The notes under the pieces were generated by a model, which worked only from the letters and a program-made list of their open reading frames with translations, ran no database searches and was not told the DNA's origin. DNA of 64,000 nt from the NCBI GenBank assembly GCA_028554755.1, contig JAPTOF010000016.1, forward strand, positions 2,182,501-2,246,500. Reading direction: 5' to 3'. This DNA is from Cordia subcordata. Lineage: Eukaryota > Streptophyta > Magnoliopsida > Boraginales > Cordiaceae. The translations under genes and the position numbers were made by a program. Shown here piece after piece: positions 25,602-36,930 of the stretch; the stretch's first letter is position 1; each line of letters opens with the position of its first letter.

Positions 25602-28600
25602 ATTTTAGTTTCAGACAATCATATTTTACTAATTTTGATTTGGGTAAATGTCTCATTTAGTCCGTCATCTTTGATCCTTTTGTTAATTAAGTGCCTTATC
25701 CTTAAAGCAAGACAAATAAATTTTTTATATTTGCAATTTGTAATATTATTAGTTCTTAAATAGAAAAGCCAACAAATGAATAATTTGGACACGTCGAAAA
25801 ATGTAAGTTCCAAGCATGCCAGAAAATGTACTTGCCCATGCTGCATGGCTCGAAGCAGAAATAGCAAGCTGCATTGCTACTTGTACTAAGAGATAACACA
25901 TATGGACTGATCATCAAGAGTGTGTGTGTGTGTGTGATGTGTGTCTACGAAAGCTAACTCACCCACAATTCCTTGCGAGTATTTTTTTTCCCTAGACGAT
26001 TAGTCTCGAGGTTCTCGGTTCACATGGGTGACAACAGATGATATACGTGTAACGTGTTTAATCAGTCCATGTGAGTCAAGTTCAAGATTGTGGAAATAAA
26101 ACAGAAGAGAGAAAAATAATTTGTCGAAAAAAAAAGAGAAAATATGTCAATAAAAGACATGCTTATGTTAAAGACAGGTGCCGCATTCCTGAATTTAGAC
26201 CTTCAAACGTCCTTCAATCTTGAATAACCAAGACCTTCGGACGTCCTGCACCGTGGAGCCCGGAGTCCAAACCTCTAATTACTTAGACTTCAAATGAATT
26301 GGCCTACTAAAATAGTCAACTTAAGTTATGAGTCATACTTATATCACTCACTTAAGGACTAGTCCAACTTTCAATTTCAAAACACATTTTTTTTTTTTGG
26401 AGAACCACTCAAATATCTCCCCACTGACAAATGTAGGTTATTGCAAGAGAGAGATCCATAATGATTGCACGCAATTTTTTTTTTTTTTTTGTGTAGTAAA
26501 TATAATAGGAGAGCTTACTTATAAGCCTTTAAAACTTTGTGAGCAGAATAGGAGAGCTAGGCTGATAAGAAAACTAAAATACTAGAGAAACTAGTATAAC
26601 AAAAAGACTAATATAATAAGTAAACCAACTTGACTATTATCTAAATTTAGATATTTTTAAGTTATTACTAGAACGCAGAAAATTACATTAAAAATTTAAT
26701 ATAAATATATTTCAACAAAGACGCAGACAAAGAATATGTAAACCAAACACCCCAATTTCTTGCTAGATTTCTTTTTGTCCCCACATGAGCACCGAGGCCC
26801 TTGGTTAACATGGGCAGCGAATGTTCGATATACGTATTTAGGAATGGTAGAGTACATCTGAACCAGTGTGTAATAGTATATATAACTAATAAATTGCAAG
26901 AACGAAAAAGTTTGATATGCATGTTTAAAGATAGTATAGTCAATGTGAACAAACCTCCGTGATTTGATGCTAGAAATTTTATCTAGATGATCCTCCAGGC
27001 CTTTGGGTAACTGTTCAATTGCAAAGCTTTCAATAGTAGAACAGTAAAAATACTATTAAACTAATGCCATTGATTATTTTCGCTATATTTTTGAAGTATT
27101 GAAATTATTAAAATTCAATTATTTTAAGACTAACATTAGACATTTAAAAATATGGAGCAATAGTTTAAAAAAATTAAAAAGGAAATTCTCAGATAATATA
27201 ACAACCAATCTTGAAAAACTATCTTTGAAAATTTTCCACTCAAAGCTTCTATGTTTTCAATTTTTTTCCCTAACTTTGACTTTGACTTGAAAAATTCTTT
27301 TAAAAATATATCAACTAGTTAATTTGAACTTTTAAATTTACATAAAACATTAAGGTGGCACTATTATATTCGGTGATGCCCGTAATTGTGCTTTGAATGA
27401 ATCAACAGTAGAATTTGGAATCACCATCTTGTTCTCCGCATACATTGCAACACTCGAGCATCGCCAAGAAAATATATAGTATTTCTGACTGTTGAATAGG
27501 ACTTTGACAAAATTCAGATATGATGATGCATGGCATATGCTTTTTTATTTGCTTCATAACCTTTCCTTTTTCTTATTCTCCACGAATCTTTTTCAATAGA
27601 TTAAAAAGAAAAAGAAAAGGTGCCACACTCTTTTTCAACATCGAATAACGACACAGTAAAGGAAGAATAATCAAAATATACAGCAGTAAAACAAGACAAA
27701 ACTGGTCAAAAAGACTGTTTATAAAAAAATAATAATAATGATAACAAGCCACCACATGAAATGGTCCTCTCAACTTTCAAAAGGAAATATCTGCCGAGAA
27801 TTTTTATTATTCCTTTTATCTTGAAAAATTCCTTTAAGGAGTCTCGTACTCATTCCAAAAGTATCAAATATTAAAACATAAGACCCTCCTCAAACGAGGC
27901 GTATGTAAGCCGAGTCAATTAAGCACGAAACTTATATGAATTGACTCTAAAAAAAATTCTGTTACTAATAAGTTATTTATTGAGGTAGTTTTTGGTTCAT
28001 CCCTCTAAGGAGAAAAACACACGGTACAGGAAAATACACGTTCAAATCTCAAAAAACAAAGTTATTGGAATGACTTTTCTTTTACTGGTCCTTGATTAAA
28101 TTTGTCATATTTAATGTAATTTAAGAACTTTTTACTTCAAAAAAAAATTATGTAGATAAATTTCAAATTTGAATCGTAAACAAATCTTTAGAGGTTACAC
28201 CACAGGGGTAACCTCATCGGGTTTGCGTACCAAGAATTTTGGGAAAAAGCAAGGCATGGCCAATCAGCCCCAAATACGCGGAGATATTGATAAGATCAAG
28301 TTAATGATTTAGCATAACATGGTTGTCTCACGCTGACCAAAATTGAGGTAAAAAATTACAACTATGGCCAAGCTACCAGTGAAAAGTGGTAGCAGTTAAT
28401 AAGAATCACAATCTCCGTTAAAGTGCCTGGCCTTTTTGTGTGAAAACGTGGATTAATGACAATAGAGATGCAAGAATACGCGACAAAAATAAATGAAAAT
28501 ATTTTCTGAGGACTCAAATCTTTGATCATTAATCAAAATGCTTCGAATAAGATTAGCTTTTTTTTATATAGTTTTTTCTTTTCTTTTATCAAAAGCTCCT

Positions 28601-29704
28601 TTTACAATCAAAGAGACAGAATACTTCTATATCATTCTATAAAATATTAGAATGGGGTGCCTCCCTCAACTATTTTAACTTTTTTTTTAAAAAAAAATTA
28701 AAGTGCCATTTCTTTTTTTCTTTTCCATTTAATGGTAGGGTTAATGTTTCTTAGATAACGAGTCACGTGGCACCCCATGATTAATTCTTATTTTTTTTTT
28801 ACATTTTGTTTATTTTTTAATAGATAAAATCATTGTTTTAGTTGTTGATAAAAACTTATTTTTATGAACCTTTTATCTATCACTTATAGTATGATTTTAA
28901 GTTGCCACCTAAAACTTGTGATTCTTCCTAAATATCTTTTTTCAATACCTTTCTTTTATAATGATAAATTATAGTGTTTCTCCTCAGTGCTTCTCAATTT
29001 TAATAATAGGTGGTCTAGTGCTATACTTCTCATTTTTAATAATGAGTGGTCTTGGGATCGATTCTTATTAGTTGTAAGTATTATGAAATCGACCTTTAAC
29101 CTCCCTTAAAGAGAAGGAGGGAAAAAAAAAAGAAAGAAAGAAAAGAACTCCTCGTGCTCCTCTCTCTTCTGCCCCCTCCCCCCCTAATTTGATGCTTCGA
29201 GTATTTTTAATTTCTCAATTTAATGCTCATCAGTGGAGATGTCGCGTCACATCCAGTGGTTATTTATTTTTTTAAATTAGTGTTATGTTTATTTTTAGTA
29301 ATTAATCTTAATTTTTTATCAATGACAAATTGATAAACATAATTCAAAAGATATACTGATGTTCTTGACTTTTATCATTTTTATTCCCGACCTTATATGT
29401 TTAATAAAATAAATATATTTTCAATACATCAATAAATTCATTTATCTATAAAGCTAGTTCATTTTTAATTATATGATTATTTAGATCACACAAACACTCA
29501 GAATAAAGAAAAGCACATATAACGTTCGTTGAATCGTGTGGGTCTACGTGCTAGTTCATAATTAGAACAGTAACCATGCGGGACAAGCGAGAATTTGGTA
29601 TTTTCATGTTTTTATTTGTTGCTAATTGTCAATTTTTACCATTCATGCGAGGATAATTAATAACATACTAATTTAATTTTTGGTAAGCTTTTAATACTAA
29701 TTAC
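25602..29704. other. Intergenic DNA with LTR-like fragment
   Basis: A diverged LTR-like fragment lies at 26500-26645. The rest is AT-rich with a (GT)n run at about 25918-25937 and several poly(T) tracts. No gene is supported. Confidence 0.4.
26500..26645 (-). mobile_element. LTR-like fragment related to 54220-54365
   Basis: About 130 bp align with 54220-54365 in the same orientation, through blocks such as GAGCTTACTTATA/GAGCCTGTTTATA and ACCAACTTGA followed by TTATCTAA. No termini or TSD are visible here. Orientation is inferred from the fuller copy. Confidence 0.45.
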
Positions 29705-30253
29705 TATTGGGTTATGGCTCAAAGTCTAAGCCTATACAGATTAGGAAATAGTTTTAATAAGAGTTAAAACTCTAGTTATGGTAAGAGTCTTAATTATGGT
29801 AAAATTGATATATTAGGAAATCCTTTGTCTTGGAGGACAAGGAAATCTCCTTTATAAATAGGATTCTTGCATTAGTTGTATAAGGTGTGCCTTAGAGCCA
29901 CACCCCTAGGGGTTTGGGTAAGAGAGAATTGAGAGTATCGAGAGTGTCTTATATTCGTTCTAGTCCTGTTGAGGATAGAACCATTGTAAGACCTCTGTGG
30001 GGGAGGGTTTAGACTTTTCTTTCCGTACAAAAAGTCATCTCCTAAGTTGTGTAATTCTATTATTGTTGAATAGTGAAATTTATCTCAAAGGGGATCGTGG
30101 ATGTAGGCAGAGGGCCGATCCACGTTAAAAATATTACGTGTTCTTTATGTGTGTTTTCCTTTGTGCTTTCCACGTTAAAAATATTATGTGTTCTTTATGT
30201 GTGTTTTCCTTTGTGCTTTGATATGTGTGCATGTGTCCTTGATTTTACCAACA
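29705..30253 (+). mobile_element. Solo LTR, copy 1 of a copia-type family
   Basis: The element starts TATTGGGTTATGG (TG mutated to TA) and ends CCAACA, 549 bp. Flanks ATTAC and ATCAC fit a 5-bp TSD with one mismatch. A TATA-like TTTATAAATAGG sits near 29850, followed by an R/U5-like part with GGATGTAGGCAGAGG. It aligns along its length to 62153-62655. No internal retroelement sequence follows, so it is a solo LTR left by recombination. Confidence 0.8.
30120..30219 (+). repeat. 50-bp tandem duplication in the solo LTR
   Basis: Units 30120-30169 and 30170-30219 differ at a single position and lie directly after the conserved GTAGGCAGAGG block. Confidence 0.95.
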
Positions 30254-32991
30254 ATCACAAATATTATATTTTTGGAAAATCAAATAGTTTTGAAAAGAAA
30301 GTCATAATTGGCATTTAGTTCATGGAATGTTTTTTCATTCCCAGGAACGACATTCTAAGAGTGCGATTCCTAGGAATGTGATTCCGGAAAATATCATTAA
30401 AACTATTTGGTATACTAAAAATATTTTTAGAAATTTAAGGATAAGTTATAGGAATATTTACTTGTTATGTTTGGTTGAAACTCAACATCCCTTGAATGTT
30501 GTGTCATTTTCCACAATTATTCCTAATTTTGAAAAGATAAAAATGTCAAATTTATTTGTATGTGTTTATAATATGTCTAAAGTGTGTGCAAGCGTATTTT
30601 ATGTGTAATCTATGTGTACAATGTGTGCAATATATGTAGTATGCATAATATATGCATATGTATAATAAATCCCCCCTACAATTGCCCAAGTCATCATGGA
30701 ATCCACCTCTAGGTTCTACTAATCTAGGATTCCTTTAAGTTGAAGCGACAATCAACATTCAATTTTCAACTCTTATCTATCCATCTTTTGCAATGTCTAC
30801 AAACCCGTACCCTTCTGGATTCTCCAACTTGAGGTCTTTCCACGAAACTAATTAGTATTAGGTAGAGTAATTTAAGATTATATAAGGTAGTTTTTAGAGT
30901 TTATAAACTTCTTTATGTGAGAGAATTACACATATATCTTGATTCTCGCTTTGAATGTGATCTGATTCGAAAAAGATGGGCGGCAACTCGATTAAATATA
31001 TACGACATGCATGTAGATGAATACTCGCATGCCAATGGATATAATTGAACTGTTGATACTATGTAAATGCCTTAGTTTTCATTAGCCGATCAATTTGTAG
31101 TAAATGGAACAACTCGAGATGATATAGGGTGATGAGTTTATGAATTTTTTTATATGGCAAACATTCCATATTCTAACAAAAACAGTTTGAGGCCTTCTGC
31201 TAGGTAGACAAAATAAGAGTGAAAGATCATAAAGTTTTATTTCCGAGGTGTAAAATTGGTGTACTGTAGGAAGAGGCTTATACACAAGCATGGGCATATT
31301 TATGTTATAGCCTCTACTAAGATCAAAACATTTTCAAATATTTATGTATTTTTACTTCAACACGTTAGTTAGTCCGCTTTAAAAATTAAAATACATTGGT
31401 ATAGTTATAAAATTATGTGTTATAGTGTTCTTATATTGAGAAAAAATGTCCGGTTTGCTACCTACAAGTCAGATTATTTCATAAGGCCTTAACTCTATAA
31501 GCGAGAAAATAAATCTAAATTTTTGTATATATGTGTCTAAAATACATACCAAAAACCAAGTTTAATAATGAAAGAAGAACATGATACAAAATGTTTCTAT
31601 CAAATCACCCAGTTTCAGTAATTGAATCTGAGAAAATAATTCTCGTTAAAGAGATCACCATGGATGAGATGTTGCTTTCAAACTGAAATCGGTGACGTAA
31701 TATTCTCGAGGGTTAATGATATCTATATACAGTCCTTAACTTTGTCTATTTTGACATTTGGATTCCTTTATAATTGTTGAAATGGAAAATAAGAGTTGTT
31801 AATTAAAGGGTCATAACAACCCTTATTCTTTTTAATCTTTGTGACAAGATTAATTCTCAAACTCAAAGTTGTATCCAAAAATATATGAAATTAGACATGT
31901 GTAAAGTGAATAATAAAGGTCAAATACGTCTCAAATGCTAATTCCGTCTATTTTGGATGGTTTGAACCTGAGAACTCATAGCATTGCAAAAAATATTATT
32001 AATTTTAAAAATAAGCAACGCAGTTATTAAAATAAACAAATATAGGAAATCTTAAATGTCATTTATCCTATTCTCTTATCTAATCAACAGATTCACAGAT
32101 GGACGACAGCGTAGAAGATTGACTATTGTGGTGCAGGCTTTACTTAACTTTTTAAAATTTTTTTGACTATTAATCTGATAATTAAGATTCAAATAAACTA
32201 GAAAATAACCATTAAATTAAGAGTTTTTTGGAGTTAGGAATAATTTAAGTGATTGAAATTATTTATTTTAGGACCTGAGTTTTAATCCCATGGGGGACGA
32301 GAATTGATTTGGCGTGAGGAGTTTGCATTAAAATAAGAATTGCTTTGAAAATGAACCATTAAACTAAACCATTTAGTAAAGTGTTGCTTATAGTTCAAAC
32401 CAGTTTTGAGTCTGTCAGTCCAATTAATTCGTTTCTCCCAAGAACACTGAGCATTAACCCAACAAAAAAAATAACAAGTTGACATTTTTATATGCAAAAA
32501 TGAGGCTTATACAAACGTGTTATTTTTGTGCATGTACATGACTACATGCACAAGATATATACATATATATATATACACACATACATACATATATACATAT
32601 ACATGTATATAAACAAAATAGAGAAGTACGGGGCAAAACATGATTGACCCACAGAAATAATTTAATGACAAAAAACAAAAGTTTGAAAAGTATTTGTGAT
32701 TGTACGGCCAACTAGCAAAACTTAAGTGGATTCATGCCCTTTTCGCGCTTCTTGTCAAACATAGCAAAACAAAGGACATTTCTCGAGTTGATTAGGGCGG
32801 CAAGAGAATGACTTAGTTGCAATGAAAGGTTCAACGTTTAAAATAAGTACTTTTCATATTCTTGATTAATTTAGCACATGTATTTAGACGTGTCGTTATG
32901 TCACAAAGTTAGTATTTTTTTTATCTAATTGATTAATCTAGAAAGTATATTAGGTCTTTTCTTTGCATTATAGAATTTGTAAGTTTAGATA
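30254..32991. other. Intergenic DNA
   Basis: Short repeats of GGAATG/CATTCC near 30325-30390 hint at a decayed MITE, but no pair of ends was found. A SINE-like relic is at 32237-32297 and an (AT/AC)n microsatellite at about 32555-32610. No gene is supported. Confidence 0.4.
32237..32297 (+). mobile_element. Short SINE-like relic
   Basis: TTTAAGTGATTGAAATTATTT followed by GAGTTTTAATCCCATGGG resembles the A-box to B-box interval of the relics at 8982 and 23541. Only this core remains. Confidence 0.3.
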
Positions 32992-33304
32992 GGGTTATTT
33001 CCCCTTATGGTTCTTGAATTATAACATTTGGACAATTTCATCCGTAAACTATTAATAATTGGACAACGTTATATTATTTAACAAATTCGTATAGAAACTA
33101 ACAAAGAATTGCATGTGAAAGACACTTGATAATAAAAACATGAGGGAGTTCTTTTTGCCTTTGTTAATTTTCAGACTAGATTTATTAAATATACAACATT
33201 GTCTAATTGTTAATAATCTAGAAGACTACACACAATATTGTAATATTTTAGAGACTAAATGGTCTCAAATGCTATAGTTTGAAGACCATGATAAGAATTG
33301 ACCC
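32992..33304. mobile_element. Mutator-type MITE upstream of the CYP707A gene
   Basis: The two halves form long inverted arms of about 100 bp. The left starts GGGTTATTTCCCCTTATGG and the reverse-complemented right starts GGGTCAATTCTTATCATGG; both continue with a CATTTG...ATTTAGTC-like block. Flanks GTTTAGATA and GTTTAATAA fit a 9-bp TSD with an indel, as for Mutator-like elements. It is 313 bp, non-coding, and ends about 550 bp before the CYP707A start codon, inside the probable promoter. Confidence 0.7.
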
Positions 33305-33423
33305 GTTTAATAAGTACAAGTGATTCTAGTTAAAATGAATTTTGTGACATAGATATGCAAAAGTACATTTTCTTTGCACCCTTTGATGATCACTAACACC
33401 AGTAAGGGTCAACTTACAACTGA

Positions 33424-33429
33424 CACGTG
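33424..33429 (+). promoter_or_regulatory. G-box / ABRE core (CACGTG)
   Basis: A palindromic CACGTG with flanks GACACGTGCC lies about 250 bp before the TATA box. This is the core bound by bZIP ABF and bHLH factors. It fits a CYP707A gene, since that family is induced by its own substrate abscisic acid, but binding is inferred. Confidence 0.5.
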
Positions 33430-33676
33430 CCCTTACTACAACAAAACCTAACAATTAACGCACACATAAACATACACATAACGTACTTACAAGCTAATAG
33501 TACAAAAGCATTTTTTTCTAATACATCATCAAACCTCTCTCATGATCACTTTGCAATAACATTAACAATAGTTGACACATGAGCTGGAGAGACATAGAGA
33601 GAGATTCCGTGTGTGGGATTCAAGCTGTAACAGCAAGGCCCTTCTTGGGGGCTTCCTAGTACCCCCTACCCCCACC

Positions 33677-33686
33677 TATATAAATA
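33677..33686 (+). promoter_or_regulatory. TATA box of the CYP707A gene
   Basis: TATATAAATA stands in a C-rich context 166 bp before the start codon. Transcription would begin around 33705-33715, giving a 5' leader of about 140 bases rich in CA. Confidence 0.75.
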
Positions 33687-33851
33687 CCCCTCCTCTTGCT
33701 TGATTTCCTTCACACCAAAATCATCAAACACCAACTTTCTCACAAGTACACAACAACTTCTAATCACAAAGAAAAGGCTACAGGACTTGTAGTAGTGAGC
33801 ATAGAGTGAGATAGAATTGAATTATCATTCATCATTGAGAATAACTATAGC

Positions 33852-36645
33852 ATGGAGTTCATATCCAGTGTTGCTTTCTTGTTAGCCTTCATTTTCTTGC
33901 TCTATATTATACCTATTTTCCACAAGTTCTTCTCTTTTGGTGCCAAGAAATTGCCTGTCCCACCAGGTACCTTAGGGTGGCCATATATTGGTGAAACCTT
34001 CCAACTTTACTCACAAAACCCAAATGTTTTCTTTGCCTCCAAAGTGAAAAAGTTAGTCCAAATTCTCTTTCTTCTTCATTATTGTTGGGACAACTATTTC
34101 TTCCATATCGGAAAATCTCAAGTTTCAAGTTGTATAACTCACAACAACTTGTAATTTTCAGATGCGGGAAGGATGTATATTCCAACACTGGTATAGTATT
34201 TTTGTCCCTTCACATGGTCATGATGCTTATGGAAACTTTTCTTGTGTGTTTTTTTGCAGGTATGGTTCTATATTCAAGACTCACATATTGGGATGTCCAT
34301 GTGTGATGATATCAAGCCCCGAGGCTGCAAAGGTTGTGCTTGTGACAAAATCTCAGCTCTTCAAGCCTACATTTCCAGTCAGCAAAGAGAGGATGTTAGG
34401 CAAACAAGCCATATTTTTCCACCAGGGAGAGTATCATGCTAAGCTGAGGAAGCTAGTCCTCAGAGCATTCATGCCCGAAGCGATCAGAAACATCGTTTCG
34501 GACATTAACTCCATCGCTGTTGACACCCTCCGATCCTGGGAAGGCAGGCTGATCAACACTTATCAAGAAATGAAAACAGTATGTGCTCCCCTTTTTTTTC
34601 TTTTCGATGTTTGCTTTCTACTCATCAAAACAGAGGAAAACAAAGGATCCTCTGTTTTCTTCTCCAATTGAAGTCTACATCGAATTAACCAAACCAAACC
34701 AAACCAAACCAAACCTTAATGGGTCGCATAACAGCCTACGTTGAATACTGATGAAAAATCATTTTTCTTGCAGTGTACATCCAATATTGCATTGCATTGA
34801 ATGTTTGCTTTCTACTCATCAAACAAGAGGAAAACAGGGGTCCTCTGTTTTCTTCTCCAGCAGAAGTCTACGTTGAATAAACCAAACCAAATCGATTCTT
34901 AATAGGGTCGTGTAACAGTCTATTATCAATACTGATGAAAATTTATTTCTTGCAGTATACATTCAATATCGCATTGCTGTCCATATTTGGAAAGGATGAG
35001 GTGCTATACAGAGAAGATCTCAAGAGGTGTTACTACACACTGGAGAAGGGGTACAACTCAATGCCCATCAACTTTCCAGGGACACTATTCCACAAAGCAA
35101 TGAAAGCAAGAAACGAGCTGGCTCAAATACTAGCAAAAATCCTATCACTCAGGAGGCAAATGAAGGAGGAGAATCACAATGATCTGCTTGGATCTTTCAT
35201 GGGTGATAAAGGAGGCCTCACTGATGAACAAATTGCAGACAACATCATTGGTGTTATCTTTGCTGCTCGTGACACCACAGCTAGCGTCCTAACTTGGATA
35301 CTCAAGTACCTTGGAGAAAACCCAAGTGTCCTTCAAGCTGTCACTGTAAGACACCACGCCTACCCACCTATGCAAAATCTTAACTTTCCTCTCTTTGGTA
35401 ATTTCATTCTAGGAAGCAACTGTTAAGAGTTACGCCTTTCACGTGCACGTGCAGGCGAGGTTTGTATGTGAACAATTTTATACTTAAATGGGTAGTAGTA
35501 AACCACCTCATCTAAAATTTATGTTTATAGAGACAGGATGATGTTGTATTTATGTGTTGTATTAATAGTAACATTAGACGAGCTAAAAAATTCCATATTT
35601 ATTATATATTACTCCTTTACTGGTCCGTATATGACAGATATGTTACTATAGATGTACAAATTTGATGTTGGATACATGAATTTTTAGCATGGGAGATATA
35701 ATAAAATTTTAGCAAATGGCCTAAAATTGGGTGATGGTGTGACTTTACAGGAAGAGCAAGAGGCAATAATCAGGAGTAAAGAAGAATGTGGTGAAGAGAA
35801 GGTGCTGACATGGGGAGACACCAAGAGGATGCCTATGACAGTAAGGGTGATACAAGAGACACTCAGAGTTGCTTCTGTCTTATCTTTTACTTTCAGAGAA
35901 GCTGTTGAAGATGTGGAATTTGAAGGTCAGCATAATCAAATTAATAAACAGTCAAAATCACAAGTATCAACTTTTGATACAAGACTTAGTTTGTTTTTGT
36001 CGGTCAATGTGGAATTTAAGCACCATCCTAAAAGACTTTCTTGCTTTTATGAAACTTTTTCAGGGTATCTTATACCAAAAGGGTGGAAAGTATTGCCGTT
36101 GTTCAGAAATATTCACCACAGCCCAGAGAATTTCCCAGAGCCTGAGACGTTTGATCCGTCAAGATTCAAGGTGAATACGAGATTGACTATGAAATTTAAC
36201 GTTTAAAACTTTTTTTCTTTTATTCAAAATTTCAAATAACGTGTGTACTTATATCTCAACTTAAACGGTCGTTTGATACGATGTAATAGGTTTTTCCAAA
36301 ACCCAATACATTCTTGGCATTTGGCAATGGGACCCACTCATGTCCAGGCAATGAATTAGCCAAGCTGGAGATGTTGGTCCTTGTACATCACCTCACCACA
36401 AAGTACAGGTGGGTGGAAAAACTTAGCATTTTAAACTTTTGCAGTTGTGGTTGAAAGTTTGAGTTCCTAAAACTAGGCGTCTACGCAATTCAAAATGCTA
36501 CCTCATGATCAATAATTGTTTTTCTAATCTTTTGCCTTCTTATAATTGCAGATGGTCAATGGTGGGCCCACAAAATGGTATTCAATACGGCCCCTTTGCT
36601 CTTCCCCGGAATGGCTTACCCATCAGGTTCTCTCCCAGGACATAA
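33852..36645 (+). CDS. CYP707A: Abscisic acid 8'-hydroxylase (cytochrome P450 CYP707A)
   Basis: This enzyme oxidises abscisic acid at C-8', the main inactivating step; it sits in the ER membrane. Seven exons join in frame with GT-AG introns: 33852-34051, 34260-34578, 34956-35345, 35751-35925, 36064-36170, 36290-36408 and 36552-36645. They give 467 residues, the usual family length. Visible are an N-terminal membrane anchor (about 6-23), the hinge LPVPPG (34-39), I-helix AARDTT (276-281), the ExxR motif ETLR (339-342), FDPSRF (391-396) and the haem loop FGNGTHSCPG with ligand Cys415. No stop or missing key residue was seen. The start is the first ATG after the TATA box. Intron 2 carries a duplicated acceptor (separate entry). 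Subfamily member number cannot be assigned. ABA responsiveness is inferred from family knowledge and the upstream G-box. Confidence 0.95.
34607..34977 (+). repeat. 194-bp tandem duplication covering intron 2 acceptor and exon 3 start
   Basis: Copy 1 (34607-34800) and copy 2 (34801 to about 34977) begin ATGTTTGCTTTCTACTCATC and keep order throughout. Each ends with TTTCTTGCAG and the first bases of exon 3. The inner copy gives a decoy acceptor, CAG at 34771-34773, whose reading frame meets a stop after eight codons. The true acceptor ends at 34955. Copy 1 also has an expanded ACCAA run. Confidence 0.93.
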
Positions 36646-36899
36646 AAGAAATAAGGTTCAAGTCCACATACATGATTCTTTCCAAAAACAGGAACAAAGA
36701 TATTGCCTTTCATAAAAAGGAAGTTCGATATAAGGTTACGAGAAAAATCATTCCGAGCAAGATCATATCTAGCTCAAAGATATCCACAAGAGGAAATTTA
36801 AGGTCTGAATTTGTTACAACCCACAAGTTCGAGGCAAATTGTACATAAAAGAGTTCACATGCATAGTACAAAGGTTGCTAAAGCTGTAATGAAGTCATA

Positions 36900-36900
<1 letters not shown>

Positions 36901-36928
<28 letters not shown>
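36901..36928 (+). repeat. (TCTT)n microsatellite in CYP707A 3' region
   Basis: Seven uninterrupted TCTT units lie about 255 bp after the CYP707A stop codon, probably within the transcript. Confidence 0.9.

Positions 36929-36930
<2 letters not shown>

Noticed and set aside
34162..34259. Possible extra CYP707A exon after the acceptor-like TTTTCAG before 34162
   Set aside because: The acceptor at 34257-34259 joins exon 1 in frame to the conserved YGSIFKTH block; the upstream piece has no match to the family.
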